Shown here: positions 46,431-58,345 of the stretch, in pieces
Numbering within the stretch: position 1 is the stretch's first letter
Layout: every line of letters starts with the position of its first letter
NCBI RefSeq assembly: GCF_001649575.2
Contig: NC_051448.1
Location: forward strand, 19,416,164 to 19,480,163
DNA from: Kryptolebias marmoratus
Taxonomy: Eukaryota; Chordata; Actinopteri; Cyprinodontiformes; Rivulidae
Length of the DNA stretch: 64,000 nt
Direction of reading: 5' to 3'
Translations under genes and position numbers: made by a program
Notes under the pieces: generated by a model
The model's database searches: none
Seen by the model: only the letters and a program-made list of their open reading frames with translations
Told to the model about the DNA's origin: nothing

Positions 46431-46825
46431 TTGTTTGTTAGCAAAATATCTCATGAACCACTGAATGGATTTTAATGAACTTTTCAGAAAGTAATGATTA
46501 GATGCACCTCTACAGCTGATTAACTTTTCATTTATTTTAGTTCAAAATGATGTTGCTACAGCCAATTAGCATGAGCAAACACAAAACTGGCTATGACTCT
46601 GTCAATTTTACAGACATTAAGCTAAAACTTGATGTGGTAGTAGCGCTGAGTGATTCACAACACATACTCTGAGTGTGACATCTCAAGATATTGTGTGAGA
46701 TTATAACATTATTTTAAGGTTTGACCAAACCAGCCATAACTCTATCGTTTTTCATCATGAGACGACTTTAGTTTAAAGCTCTGATTGGTGATATGCTTTC
46801 CTTCAAGGAATAGTAGGCCTTTAAT
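46431..46825 (+). repeat. R1 dispersed repeat, fullest copy with 3' tail
   Basis: gttagcaaaatatctcatga, ttcagaaagtaatgatt, agctgattaacttttc, actctgtcaattttacag, gatgtggtagtagcg, acacatactctgagtgtgac, aaggtttgaccaaaccagcc, ataactctatcgtttttcat, and the end ttccttcaaggaatagtagg. I use this copy and 8698-9035 as the reference for the family. Confidence 0.85.
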
Positions 46826-48330
46826 TTTGTTACGTATTAGTTGACAAGGATGTTGTTTTGCAACTTTTTTAGAGTCTGCAGCGAAAACTGTTTTCTTTTC
46901 TTTATTGTTTTTGTATATTATTTATATGTTCTGTTTCTTCTTATTCTCATTGATTTTTAATGAGTCATAAATACTCCGCAGATCACCAGCAGCCATACGG
47001 ACATTACTGTCAAACTAAATGAAATGTCCCCCAAAGGGCAGCATTAGAAATTGCAGACGTATCAGAATCCCCTAATGTAAAGTCGAATGCAGCGTTTTTT
47101 AAATGGGTCTAATGGATCAACATTATGATGTAACAAACCCTGCATTCTCGATCCATGGCTCCAATAACAATTCAGACCCTCCAGCCAGTGCACTGTTTGT
47201 TTTGTGTGTGTGTGTGTGCGTGGGTGTGTGTGTGTGCCTGCATCCATTACCACATGCATGCCTGGATGTTACAGTTTGTCTGACCTCCATCGCTTTGCCG
47301 GTGGCCTCCAACCGTGACCTCCTTCCATTACAAGAAGCACAAAGAAGAAGGGAGCAAATACACCCACTCAGTTTGTGTCTTTTTCATTCTGGAGAGCATC
47401 GTATGTACGGACAGCGTAGTATGGATGTATTTTAACCAAGGCAATAATAAAAGCACATTTGAACAGCATCCTGCTCGGCACTTTTTTTTATATTTCACAT
47501 CACTGCTCTGATGTAAATCAAGCGCGCTGCGTGTTGGTTTATTTTCAGCGCAGGAGCAAAAGGGCGCACACACTCAGCTAAAGAAGAAGAAAATACAGTG
47601 TGTTTAGTGCTGAACATCAAACTGAAATGGCAGAGAAGGAAACTTTGTCCCTTTAGTTCCATCGAGGCAGAGAGGCGTGATGACTCAAGCTTACAGAAAC
47701 ACGAGGGGTGAAGTAAATGCATTGTGGCTTTGTGGGATAAAACCTGACAGGTGTTTTCCAGCAAATGAAACGACTTGCTAATGTGGATTTAACGGGTCGT
47801 GACGACACTTCTTCAGACTCGCACTCATAAAAGAAGGTGCCGTAAAGCTTCACTGCTTTTGACTTTCATACAGAAATCAACCTTTGCCGTGCTCTCTGTT
47901 CATTTCAGGACGTATTGTGCTGTTGGCTGCATGTGTAGGTGTGGGAGGGGAGAGCAACACCCACATGAGAACATGAGCTTTTCTTCTTTAGGCAGCAAGT
48001 CGTGCCCCTTAAAGAAAAGTGCAACATAAGTTGTGGCAACATTGTACTCTAGGCCATTTCTGTTGGTAACCCCCCCCCCCAAAAAAAAAGCTCTGATATA
48101 ATAGATATAATCGTTTCTATGCTGCTGCTTAGCATATTTTTCAATGTTTTCACTTGTAATCAAGTGAGCTAATTAATATAGAAAAAAAAACATGGATTAG
48201 TAATTTTAAACAGTGAACCAATTACCAAAAGGCATTTCAGTTTCTGGAAACCTTAACAATAAGAAAGAGAACTAAAAAGAAATTATAAGAATGATTATTA
48301 GAAAAAAAAAAAAGCTGTCCAAGTGGAGGA
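46826..48330. other. anonymous sequence with a GT microsatellite
   Basis: The (GT)n tract is listed separately. A C-run followed by an A-run lies at about 48069-48088. No gene is recognised. Confidence 0.45.
47203..47236. repeat. (GT)n microsatellite
   Basis: About 16 gt units with two interruptions (gcg, ggg). Confidence 0.95.
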
Positions 48331-51300
48331 TTGTTAAAAGGTTGGTTTGGACATTTTGAAGTGGGATTCTGTGGAAAGAATATGATCTATTAATATCTTA
48401 CCTGTTCTAGATAGCATGAACAGCCTTTATTTGTAGAAAGAGAGTTTAATTCTGACAGGACTAATGAGCTAACAGACAGAAAACAAAGTGGATTTCTTCG
48501 GTCTTAAAACTGTCTTAAAAAAGTTTCAGGTACAAAGAATTCAATCACTGTTGTCGTGTAAACAGACGGCCAGATCACAGCAAAAATGTTCCAGATGCAC
48601 TTAAAAATAGTGTCTTGTAAACAGGACCTTAGTTAGAGTCAGAAATCCTACAACAAACCTACAACTTTTGTAAGCAGATGAGTCATTCTATTATTGCAGA
48701 AGCTGGATTGTTTTGTCATCAAAAAAAAGATTGAATGTAAATATGCTGAAACAATGTGTAGCTGCTTACGGCAGCAGCACAGGACATGTAGGCTCCCCTC
48801 ATAGACTGGTTGCCCAAACCACAGGCCGTAACAGACCAACAGCAGACCACGATCGCCTATTACTAATGTCTTCTTTGTTTTGTTTCCTTTACCTGTCCCA
48901 GATGTCTGTACCGTCATGATTCGGCACAAATACATGAACCTTTACACCCCCAAGGCAAGACTCAGCTGTCCACCTACAGCTCAAGGATAAGGGACACTTC
49001 TTTGAGACTGTTAATGTTCATATTTTGGACATATTTTGTAAAAGAACCCATTTACATCGTACGCAAAATACCAACTTTAAACAAAGGAGGAGGTCTAGGC
49101 TTCAGCTTTATAAAACGTACAATAGAGCTTGATACCCAGTCTTTTTCACTTTAATTCACGCCTTCATGCATGTGACCAAAACGTCTCTCTTGTGAGAAAA
49201 GATCCTAACGTCCCTCAGGAGGGAATGGAGGGAGTAATTTGCATGTGAGTTCAGCTGGCATAAACAGTATATCTCACTAAAGTCTAAAAGCTTGGAACTC
49301 CACAGTTTTTAGTCATTAAAAAAAGACTCCTTGGATGAGAAGTGAAACATCTCCGAATAACAGAAAATAAATCCAGTTGCCTTCTTTATAAACTTTTACC
49401 ATTTGTCCTGTTCTGGATGTCTGAGAAACTGCACAAACATGTTACAATTGATACAGATTATTTTTCCCAAAATTGATCAGTCATGGTAAGAACTAAGATG
49501 CTCAGCAGCCCTAAATGGACTCAAAAGTTCTGTAAGTTGCAAAACATTTTGCTGAAAAGCTACCACTACAAAAACAAACAAACAACAAAAACACATAAGG
49601 TTTACTTTACCAGAATCAGAGTGCCCCTCTGTTGTTCCTGAAATGTTTGGAGCAGACTTAAGCACATGGTTTTACTTTTTCCTGGTCAAATCCACCCCAT
49701 CCCATTGCTCAAATCCAGCGATCATGTTTCTCTGGCTGCGTGTTTGGCTTCAGAAAAGTGATAAAAAATACCCCTTCCATGTAAGGATGATAGCTGTATC
49801 GTGAGTCACTCGTACAGGTACAGCAGGCACTATGTTTTGTGCTTTCTTTTTGTGGAATTCAATACCATTTTCCAAAAGTCTTTTAAGCTAAAACAGGCAC
49901 TGTGATGGATACCTCTACAAGCTACTATAAGTCTTTGTGTGAGTACAGTTGTTACATAATCGTTCACGTGACTAGCTAGTGATTAGATATATATAAATAG
50001 CATGAGTGGAAAGCAAAGTGGACTTTTGAACCAGCAGTTTACATCTAAAAAGGCAAGTGGTTCATAACCAGAAAATAAGGTAAAACTGATTTTTAAGTTC
50101 AAATGTGTTAATAAGACATCCTGGCTGCAATTCTGAAAGGAAACTAGAGTTAGTCTTATTCAGATTCATTCACAATAAATTGAAGGACATTTTGGCTCAA
50201 AGCAGTACTTTTTTTGTTATGAAACCTTTTCAGGGATCTTTTTTAATCTCCAATGTGTTTGTTTTAAGGATTAGAGCAGCTGTCAATTGTTATGGATCAG
50301 AACTTTCTTTTTTAGTAGATGAACCAAGAGTCAAGTGTAAACAGGAGCACAGCCAGTCAGACAATATGAGTTTTTGTGCCAAATTCTTGCAGTTTCCTAA
50401 TATAATTCACTTTAATTAAACATTTTAATTGATTTTAAACTTAATGCCACAACACAAAAAGTCCGATTTTGAGACTATAACTTGTGCTAGAATGTTTCAT
50501 TGAAAGGTTAGCCTGATCTGTTAGGCTTGCCAGCTTGTTTACAAGAAAAACAAAAGAATTTCTCAAAGGTCAGGAGACTAAACGCTGACATTTCATACAG
50601 TTTCTATTGCTAGAAGTGAAGATAGAAACATTGGTTCTAAAAATACCAACATAATTTTACCACAGACTTTGACATCAATATGATGGATTTAGTCTGTCAG
50701 TGTAGGGGAAAAATCCACAGCAGCAAAATTCTTGAATTTAGCTGTGAGCATTGCTAAAAAACTAAGATCGAGCTTTACTCTGAAACAGATCTCAATGAAA
50801 ACTCTCTGCCATCGACAGCTGAAGAGTCACTCTTCCATGTAATTTCTTTAATGGGGCATTATTAACATAAGTGCAGAGATCTCCAGATGAGAAACAAAAA
50901 CTAGAGTTTTGTTGGACACAACGCCCGCTTAGCATGCTTATAAATTCATGTTGCACTTTCTGTTCCGCTGAAATGGCCGTCTCATACATTTTACATCCGC
51001 TTTATGCTTTTCTGTTTTCATTGCCAGAATAATTCAGCGTCATAGTTACATAAAAAAGTCAGGGGTGAAATAGGCCTCCTGTGTTCTGGTTGCTTGCGAA
51101 TTTGCCACGGTAGACAGGCACAGTTTGAAGAAAACATGTTTAGTTTGAGTGTAAGGCAGGAAAAAAACGGTCTTCTGTGGCGGAAAAAAAGGAAATAAAA
51201 AGAACAAAATGTCAACAAAACAGCATCTATCTGCACTGGGGCTGTTTAAAAGATTGAAATAAGGTTACATGCATCTGTTTAAAAAAACAACACCCATATT

Positions 51301-52100
51301 TATGTAATTTACTGCCAAGGGTGAAAGCTCCATAATTTAAAAAAACAACAACACTGCTTGCAACATGCATTTATGGTAAAATAGTTACTTTTTTCTGGTT
51401 GTAAATGCATTTCATGAGAAAAACACAGAGGAAAAAAGGCAATCTGCTGCACTGCTGCCTTCATAAAAAATGGCAGGAATAAGTGATAATTGTTGCAGCT
51501 ATAAATTAATTGTCAAAAAGTGTGTTGTTGCTGTTTTACTGTCAGAATACAATTTTTTGTGAATACAGAACATTTCATCAGATAGCTTAATGAGCACAAA
51601 CATCTTTAAGAAATACTGTCTATAAAGAAACTTTAGGTTTAACCTGCATCTGTTCACATTCTTACAAATGGCCAATCGGCGGTATTGCAGCTATGAAGCT
51701 TTTTAGCTTCTTTCAACCATTTATAGCTTGTATCTCACTGACCTGTGAATGTTGGTGACTTGTTGGAGACAAAATTTCAAGAATATATGCAACTTGTCAC
51801 TTGAAATCCCACAAACCTGACGACACATTAACATACTTTGTACAAATGTTGCAAAAATATCACAAACCTGCAAAGTTTGTGCCACAATTTGCAGGGAGTA
51901 TTTGCTTAATTACTCGCCACTGTCGCAAAAAGGTTTTGTGACATTCACATCTTGAAGAATATTGGCAAGTTTTTTTTTTGTTTTGTTTTTTTTATTTGTG
52001 ATGGCTACTCGACAGTAGGAGGAATATCAAGCAGTTATATGTGACAATTAAGAAATCTTGACCATATAAATACGGGGCATCTGTCCAGTCCAGCAATTGA
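48331..52100. other. anonymous AT-rich intergenic sequence
   Basis: 48335-48480 (acattttgaagtgggattct, tacctgttctagatagcat) recalls 34010-34055, so it is probably a dispersed repeat. 49320-49400 (ggatgagaagtgaaacatct) recalls another common fish repeat. Nothing coding is recognised. Confidence 0.4.
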
Positions 52101-52112
52101 TTTTGTCATGAG

Positions 52113-52319
52113 ATGTCAAGTGATATGGACAGAGAAGAAGAACAGAAGATGCAGCAAGACCCCGATCAAGATGAGAACCAGGCTGCCATGCTGTTTGCTC
52201 CTGCCAGAATGGCCAGGTTACATGTCGTCCATAAAGTTTACAACCCTTCACACAAAGTGACTGTTGGGAACCAGTTGGTGACTCAGAAATGTGAGGAAAT
52301 AGATAAGTTTAAAGTTTAG
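52113..52319 (+). pseudogene. possible piggyBac-type transposase fragment
   Basis: An open frame of 68 codons has an acidic start (M-S-S-D-M-D-R-E-E-E) and ends V-Y-N-P-S-H-K-V-T-V-G-N-Q-L-V. In piggyBac/PGBD4 transposases the block Y-N-P-x-x-x-V-T-V-D-E-Q-L-V holds the first catalytic Asp. Here Asp is Gly and Glu is Asn. The match is one short block, so chance is possible. If real, it is a dead fragment with most of the protein missing. Confidence 0.35.
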
Positions 52320-52334
52320 AATTCTTAGTTTTTT

Positions 52335-52700
52335 ACCACCAGCAAGTTTTGCGGCTTCGTTTTGAACGACCAGCTTTTTAAAATCAGGGTCTATTTTTGT
52401 GTGAAGGACTTGCAAAACTGTATTCTACACCGTGGAAGTTATTTTGTTGCATTCCTCTGTCCAGATCGTACTCAGTCATACTTGGCTCGCCACCTTGACA
52501 GCCGTCTTCACGTTTATGATTTCATGTATTGGAGTAGACTTTTTGTCCAGTTTCTTTTTTTTTTTAGTAATTATTATTTATCATCAGCATGGTTTATAGA
52601 CCTGGACGTTTGGGGTTGTAGTCCTGGATGTTTTCTGTCACAAAGAGAGCAGTTTGTCACAGAGATGCCCTCAAAACAGAAGAAAACAGAGGGTTTGAAA
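52335..52700 (+). repeat. R2 dispersed repeat, copy 2
   Basis: Partner of 600-925, in the same order: gttttgaacgaccagc, ttgcaaaactgtattctaca, tattggagtagactttttg, attatttatcatcagcatgg, tttatagacctggacg, ttttctgtcacaaagagag. Confidence 0.6.
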
Positions 52701-52874
52701 CTACATGAGCGATGGGCATTTGACTTGAGCAGTGCTCGCGTGGATGCCCCCTGAATTAACAAGGATTGTGTCAAATGTTCAGGGACCAGAAAAATAACAT
52801 AAAAATCAATAACAGGATTTTCTGTAAAGCTGCATTGATTCTACAGTTCATTAAGTTTTTTTATTAATATTATT

Positions 52875-53068
52875 TCTGCTGTGGAGTCAACTACAGAGAC
52901 CTCAGCTTGCATCTCAGAAGCCTCCAAAGCAGCGTCTCTACACCCTGTTAGTTTTAGCCTGCCTCAAATGAGTCTTTTAGTTTCCTTAAATACTACATTC
53001 TTATTTTCTGTGTCCTGTCCATTATTCCTTTTCATCTCGTGTTCCTGTCCCTTCAGCTTTTATTGTTC
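52875..53068. repeat. R5 repeat, copy 1
   Basis: cagagacctcagcttgcatc, cctccaaagcagcgtctcta and attcttattttctgtgtcc recur at 55862-56045 in the same direction at about 90 percent identity by eye. No class is recognised. Confidence 0.75.
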
Positions 53069-53749
53069 ACCCTTTTCATTCCTTCTCTCAGTTTTAGTCT
53101 CTTTTTTAGCGTCAGTTGAACAAACATGGACAGAGCAGATCGCTTGTGACGAGATGGAACATGATTTTATTTTCTACATGAACTCAAATCTTACTCCCTC
53201 AGAAATGCAGTTCAAACATAAAACTTGAGGCTCATTCTTGACATGTTGACACTAGAATTCCACTTGCGGGGCTTGATGGTGGTCTATGATTCACTCGCCT
53301 CTTTAACACTTGTTCACCCACTCACATCCTTCCCCATTGGTTTTCTTTCTTCCTGCTCACTTGTTCAGTCACTTTAACTTCAGGCTCCTTCCCCTTTTCA
53401 ACCCATTTATTTCACAATTCTATTAGCCTCCCTCAGTATTATTATAAGTTGTTTTAAAAAGTGCTTGAAAACCTGATTAGGATTAGGTGCATCAGTTAGG
53501 TTGTTTTTTGTTTTCTTGTTGACTTGTTAAAATTAGAATTAGGCAAACTTATGTTATACTTAATTATTCTTTTCCTGGAGGTCCCATAATAACACCCCCG
53601 TTCTGTCTCAGTAATTACAATAGGTTGCAAACATATTCACTGCTTTGGTATTTCTTTCTATTACATCTATTGCCGTATCATCTGTTACATTATTTCTTTC
53701 AGTCTGATTATAAGTAATGGACCTACACAAAATACTCATGTGTTCACTT
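53069..53749. other. anonymous sequence
   Basis: Pyrimidine-rich, with no recognised gene or repeat. Confidence 0.45.
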
Positions 53750-55050
53750 GCAAAAAAAATCAATATTTTGTGTCATCACCTTTTGCAGTATCAAGTCTTT
53801 TCAGGTTTGTCTCCATGATCTTGGTCCATGTCACAATTGTGTGAGGATGTGGGAGTTTTGACCCCGCCCTGCTGGCGTGGTCATGAACTCTTCCCTCGCA
53901 GCTGCAACTAATTCCTCTGACGAACAGCACCTGGTATTTAAGGCTTCGGCTAGTTCCAGATATTCGCTGGAGCATTGCGCCTTCTGGGTCAGGATTGCAG
54001 CCACAGATTCTGACATTAAGTTCACGGCTAAGTTAACCTTTGTTTTTGTTCCTGCTTTGCTTCAGGTTGGCTAATCTCCCTACGGTGAACTCTGTCTGTC
54101 TGGAACCACTGCCTAACTTGCCTGTAAGGACTTACCTTGTGCTGGACCTCTGCTGCTCCTCTCCTGACGCCCTGTCTTGTTTCCACGCCTCTCGGACTTA
54201 TAAGGAAACAGATTTTCACTATCTCGCACATCAATCGATCAATTGTCGCTAAGTACCCGAGACTCACCTTGCTCCTGTTTGCCTTTCCAGATCCTCCTGG
54301 TTGCTGCACTGTAAATAATTTCACCACCTGTAAATAAAACTCACTTACTTTTTTGAATTACATCTCTGCATCCTGGTTTTCGGCACCACTCCTATGACAC
54401 CATCCCTGGTTTATGTCAAATTGGGATTTTTATCTGTTCTTCCTGACCAAACTGCTGCAGCTCCTTCAGGTTGGATGGATGCTGCTTGAGTCCAACAATC
54501 TTTAAATCAAACCACAGATTCTCAGTAAGGTTGAGGTCTGGACTGAACCATTCCAGGACCTTTAACTGGTTCTCCTTAAACCAGTGGAGTGTTTTTTTTC
54601 AGCAGAGGGTTTAGGGTCGTTGTCCTGCTGGAAGGTAAACCTTCGTCCTAGTCTCAAATATCTGGAAGACTCAAACAGCGTTCTCTCAAGAATTTCTCCA
54701 TCCATCTTTTTTTTAACATCTGACCAGTTTCCCAGTCCCTGCTGATTTAAAAAAATAATAATAATAAAAAGTCCCCTCAAAGCCTCCGTTTGGAAAAATA
54801 AAGTTTAATTCTGATAGCACTGAGCTTTGGTGGACTTTCCCCACCATGCTTCACTGGGGATGGTGGTCTCAGCATGATGGGAGGTGTTAGGTTCCTTCCT
54901 GACATGGCGTTGTCCCTTTTAGACAAAAAGTACAGTTTTCATCTCCTCTGATCACAGCACTTTCTTCCACTTGTTTGGGGCCTCTCTGGCTGACTCGTAA
55001 ATGGTGTTGAGCACCAAATGAAGCTGTAGAAATTACATAAGACCAGATTT
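53750..55050 (-). mobile_element. Tc1-like transposon, inactive, split by an LTR
   Basis: Plus-strand landmarks read as the complement of the Tc1-like family at 1723-3067: tcatcaccttttgcagtatc, ggttggatggatgctgcttg, cacagattctcagtaagg and tcgttgtcctgctggaaggt. The minus strand gives R-R-F-T-F-Q-Q-D-N-D-P-K (54600-54650), keeping the second catalytic Asp, and further broken pieces. An LTR at 53829-54399 interrupts it. Clear ends are not found. Confidence 0.8.
53829..54399 (+). mobile_element. solo LTR-like element inside the Tc1-like transposon
   Basis: Begins TGTCACAATTGTG and ends CTCCTATGACA. It has a TATA-like ggtatttaagg (about 53932) and aataaaactc (about 54335). The transposon resumes at both sides, and a ccat directly overlaps the left edge and follows the right edge (54400-54403), compatible with a 4-bp target duplication. 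There is no internal coding region. Confidence 0.75.
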
Positions 55051-55091
55051 AATTAGGAAATTTTGTAACCTTCTATTTTATCTTGTACTTA

Positions 55092-55760
55092 CAATTGTGG
55101 TCAGAAGTTTACAGCCACTTATCATGGGCGTGAATAGCATATTTATTTGGGGCTTTTCTGAATTTTTTGAACTGTTATTTTTCCACAGTAGAATGATTAT
55201 ACAACATACAACTTTAATGATTTTTTAAAACAAGAACTGGGTGCACAAGTTTGAATTTATTATGAATTTTCTCTAATGACACTGGGTCAAAGTTAAAGGC
55301 TCCAGCATACATACACCGCCACTAATATTTGGCCAAGTGTTTCTTTGTGAGTAACAACTTGACCACACACTTTTTGTAGCCATCAAAAAGCTTTTAGTAT
55401 GGTTCTGAATGGATACTTGACCACTTGTCTTGGCAGAATTTACAGATATGGTTGGTTTCTTTGTACGGACCCCTAACTTGTCCTACCCCCTACCCAGGGA
55501 TTATTCTCCTGTTGGAACGCCCAAATGTGTCTGAATTTCAACCGTCTAGCTGTTGATTTGAGGTTAAGTTAAAGAATCTGTAGGAAGTGCTCAATTTTTA
55601 TTACTCCATTCACTTCGTGCAATGCACAGGTAACACAGCCTGATGCTACCACCACCATGCTTGACAGATGGTACAATGTTCTTAGGTTGGTAAAAATCCA
55701 CACAATTCTGTGGAAATACCTGTCTAGAGTGAAATTATTGGAATTTTATGGGTCTATAAA
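55092..55760 (-). mobile_element. second Tc1-like transposon, truncated
   Basis: After a TA it starts caattgtggtcagaagttta. It contains tttttgtagccatcaaaaag, ctaccaccaccatgcttgac and tcctgttggaacgccc, which on the minus strand are transposase pieces (V-K-H-G-G-G-S, F-Q-Q-D-like). This is a different Tc1 family from its left neighbour. The far end is missing. Confidence 0.75.
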
Positions 55761-55861
55761 ATAATGTTTACGTGAACCACTATGAAATTACAGAGATTAG
55801 TTGTTTTAAGATGGTAGCAATCCAATTTGGTCTTGACTGCGTTTAGACTAACCGTTACCTC

Positions 55862-56045
55862 ATCAGTCAATGACAGAGACCTCAGCTTGCACCTCAGAAT
55901 CCTCCAAAGCAGCGTCTCTACAGCCTGTTAGTCTTACCCTGCCTCATTTTTTTTAGCCTTTTAGTCTCCTTGAGCATTACATTCTTATTTTCTGTGTCCC
56001 GTCTATTATTCCTTCTTGTCTCGTATTTCTGTCCCTTCAGCTGTC
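55862..56045. repeat. R5 repeat, copy 2
   Basis: Direct copy of 52875-53068, about 3 kb away, with the two Tc1-like elements and one LTR between them. Confidence 0.75.
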
Positions 56046-56208
56046 AAAATTAAGCTTTATTTTTCCAAACTGAGGTTGTTCAAAGACCTATCTACAGCAG
56101 GTAAAGTATACATTTTTTATCAAGTTGGTCAGAATATCCCTTTAAGTACAACATTTGAGATGTTTACTCACCTATTGGAGCACATTTTTCCCACAGTAAA
56201 CATTTATT

Positions 56209-56687
56209 TGTCAGGATTTGGGTTCTTGTCTAGGTTGTTCTTTAAGTTTCTTTTGTTTTTGGGTTTATTGATCTGTTCTTGGATGTTCCTGTGTTTAGTT
56301 TTGTCAGTTGTTTTTTTGCTCCCTGCGCTCTCTGTGTTCTTTGTCATATTCTCTTGTCCTCAGTCAATCACTTGTTTGCCTGCCACGCCCATCTTCACCT
56401 GATCCAAGTTTGTAATCACTCACCTGTGCCCACTTCTCCTAATCACCTCCTGTCTTTAAAACCCGGTCATCTCCTCCATTTACTCACTGGTCTGTTGTTG
56501 CTTCATACATTGTCTGAGGCCCCTCATGTTTTGCCTCTCGTGTTTCAATTTAGTTTATGTTTTGTATTTAGTTTCTTTTGCTGCCACGTCAGTCATTGTT
56601 TTTGGTTTTCTCATCATTTTAAATAAATTGGTTTCTCCTGAATTTTCAAGATGAATATGCGCAACTCTCTCTCCACCACACATGACA
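56209..56687 (+). mobile_element. solo LTR with 5-bp target duplication
   Basis: Begins TGTCAGGATTTGGG, ends CACATGACA and is flanked by identical ttatt (56204-56208 and 56688-56692). It has tctttaaaacccggtcat in the middle and aataaattgg near the end, which fit the promoter and polyadenylation signal of an LTR. No internal sequence remains, so it is a solo LTR from recombination between two LTRs. Confidence 0.85.
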
Positions 56688-57034
56688 TTATTACCTCTCA
56701 CCCAGTCGTTGCAATCAAACCGGATCCCAAACACGTCAGAGTAGTTGCCCACTCTAATAAAAATTTCTCTTACATGGATCTAACTATCTGAGATGAAAGA
56801 CACTCAGTGAGGTTATTGACTGCAGAATTACAAAGAAAGTTTTCCTTCCAATTATATCAACTGAAGAAATGTTTTCTCGACTACGACCTCAAAAAATGCT
56901 AATTAGGGAGCTGGCTTTCATTCTCAAAGTCCAATTCAGCACTAATGAGATGATGCCACACTGAGAGATTCCCTCTCTGTAATTACAGCTTGGATCATGT
57001 TCAAAAAAATTAAAAGTTAAAAATGTCAGAAATC

Positions 57035-57036
<2 letters not shown>

Positions 57037-57086
<50 letters not shown>
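57037..57086. repeat. (AT)n microsatellite
   Basis: About 20 uninterrupted at units, then gt and four more. Confidence 0.97.
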
Positions 57087-57091
<5 letters not shown>

Positions 57092-57504
57092 TAAACTATG
57101 ACAAGTGCCTTATTATGTTCTCAATCACATGTGGTGTTTGTTTATCTGGACTATAGGTGCCACTAAGATATTGCGAAGCAAACAAACACATCAGCAGAGA
57201 CAAACAGGACATGTGTAATAAGATCCAACAGCATAATCAATACTCAGGCTCTGTAGTGAAACAGCTCTCTTGACAAGCTGTTGTACATATAGCTGAACAG
57301 GAGTCGGATCCTGATTTTGTGCCATTGACGCACTGTTGTCTAATTTTTAAAAACAACAACAAAGAAAAAAAGGATCTATACAAACTGCTTATTATTTTGA
57401 ACAAATTGGTGGACACATTTCTTTTTATGAATGGACTGGCTGACAAATATGGCAAAAAGACTAGAAACGTTTTATTGTTTCAACTTAGGAACATACATCC
57501 AACA

Positions 57505-57865
57505 ATCCATCCATTTTCTTTACCAACTTCTCCCTTCCAGGTTGCAGGGACCTGGTGTCTATCTCCCGCAGTCACTGTGCGAGAGGTAAGGGACACCCTG
57601 GATAGGTCGCAAGTCCACCACAGGGACACATAGAGACAAACAACCATTCACACTCTCACAGCTAGGGACATTTTAAGAGTTACCAATTACCCTAACATGC
57701 ATGTTTTTGGTTTGTGGGAGGAAACCAGAGTACTCAGAGTAAACCCATATTCACACAGGGAGAACATGCAAACTCCACCCAGAAAGGTCCCAGGCCGGAA
57801 TGTGATCGTGTATCCTTCTTGCTGGGAGGCGACAGCTCTAACCACTGCCACTCCTGATCCAACAA
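57505..57865 (-). repeat. R3 dispersed fish repeat, long copy
   Basis: Reverse of 36130-36610: caatccatccattttcttta, tagagacaaacaaccattca, accctaacatgcatgttttt, gtgggaggaaaccagag, agggagaacatgcaaactcc. It is the least disrupted copy here. Confidence 0.8.
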
Positions 57866-58049
57866 TACTGTAACTAATTATTGTTTCCTCTGTGTATTTC
57901 AGTGGTAGTAAATGTTAAAAGTTGGTTACTTTAAGCAAGAAAAACATAGCACAATCACAGAGACACAGTTTGCCAAATATCAACTTGTAAGTTAAGACAG
58001 TAAAATATGTCTACCCATCCATCCATCCTTTTCTCTCTGCTCATCTGTG

Positions 58050-58345
58050 TCACAAGGCAACCGGTTCAGGAAAGGAAACTAGACGTCCCTCCCTCAAGTT
58101 GCTCCTGGAGGATCCCAGGGCATAGAGGACTGAGTTCTGGATCTCCTCTTCGTGAGATACACCCATTTCTGCTGCTTGTATCCGTGATCTCATTCTTTCG
58201 TTTGTGATCCATACCTCATGACATAGATGAAGGTTGGAACGTGGATGGAGCAGTAAATCAAGAGCTTTGCCTTTTTGACTCAGCTCCTTTATCACCACGA
58301 CAGACACCCTCATTACTGCAGACAAAGTCCTGATTCAACAATCCA
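58050..58345 (-). mobile_element. RTE-like LINE, 3'-side remnant
   Basis: Plus-strand landmarks ctgcttgtatccgtgatctc, attctttcgtttgtgatcc, agagctttgcctttttgact and caccacgacagacaccctca are the complement of the reverse-transcriptase C-terminal side of the LINE seen at 31546-31880 and 42806-45245. The minus-strand frame reads KAL-D-L-L-L-H-P and is broken. Confidence 0.75.

Noticed and set aside
50105..50419. 104-codon open frame at 50.1 kb
   Set aside because: No motif, repeat relation or splice context supports it as a gene.
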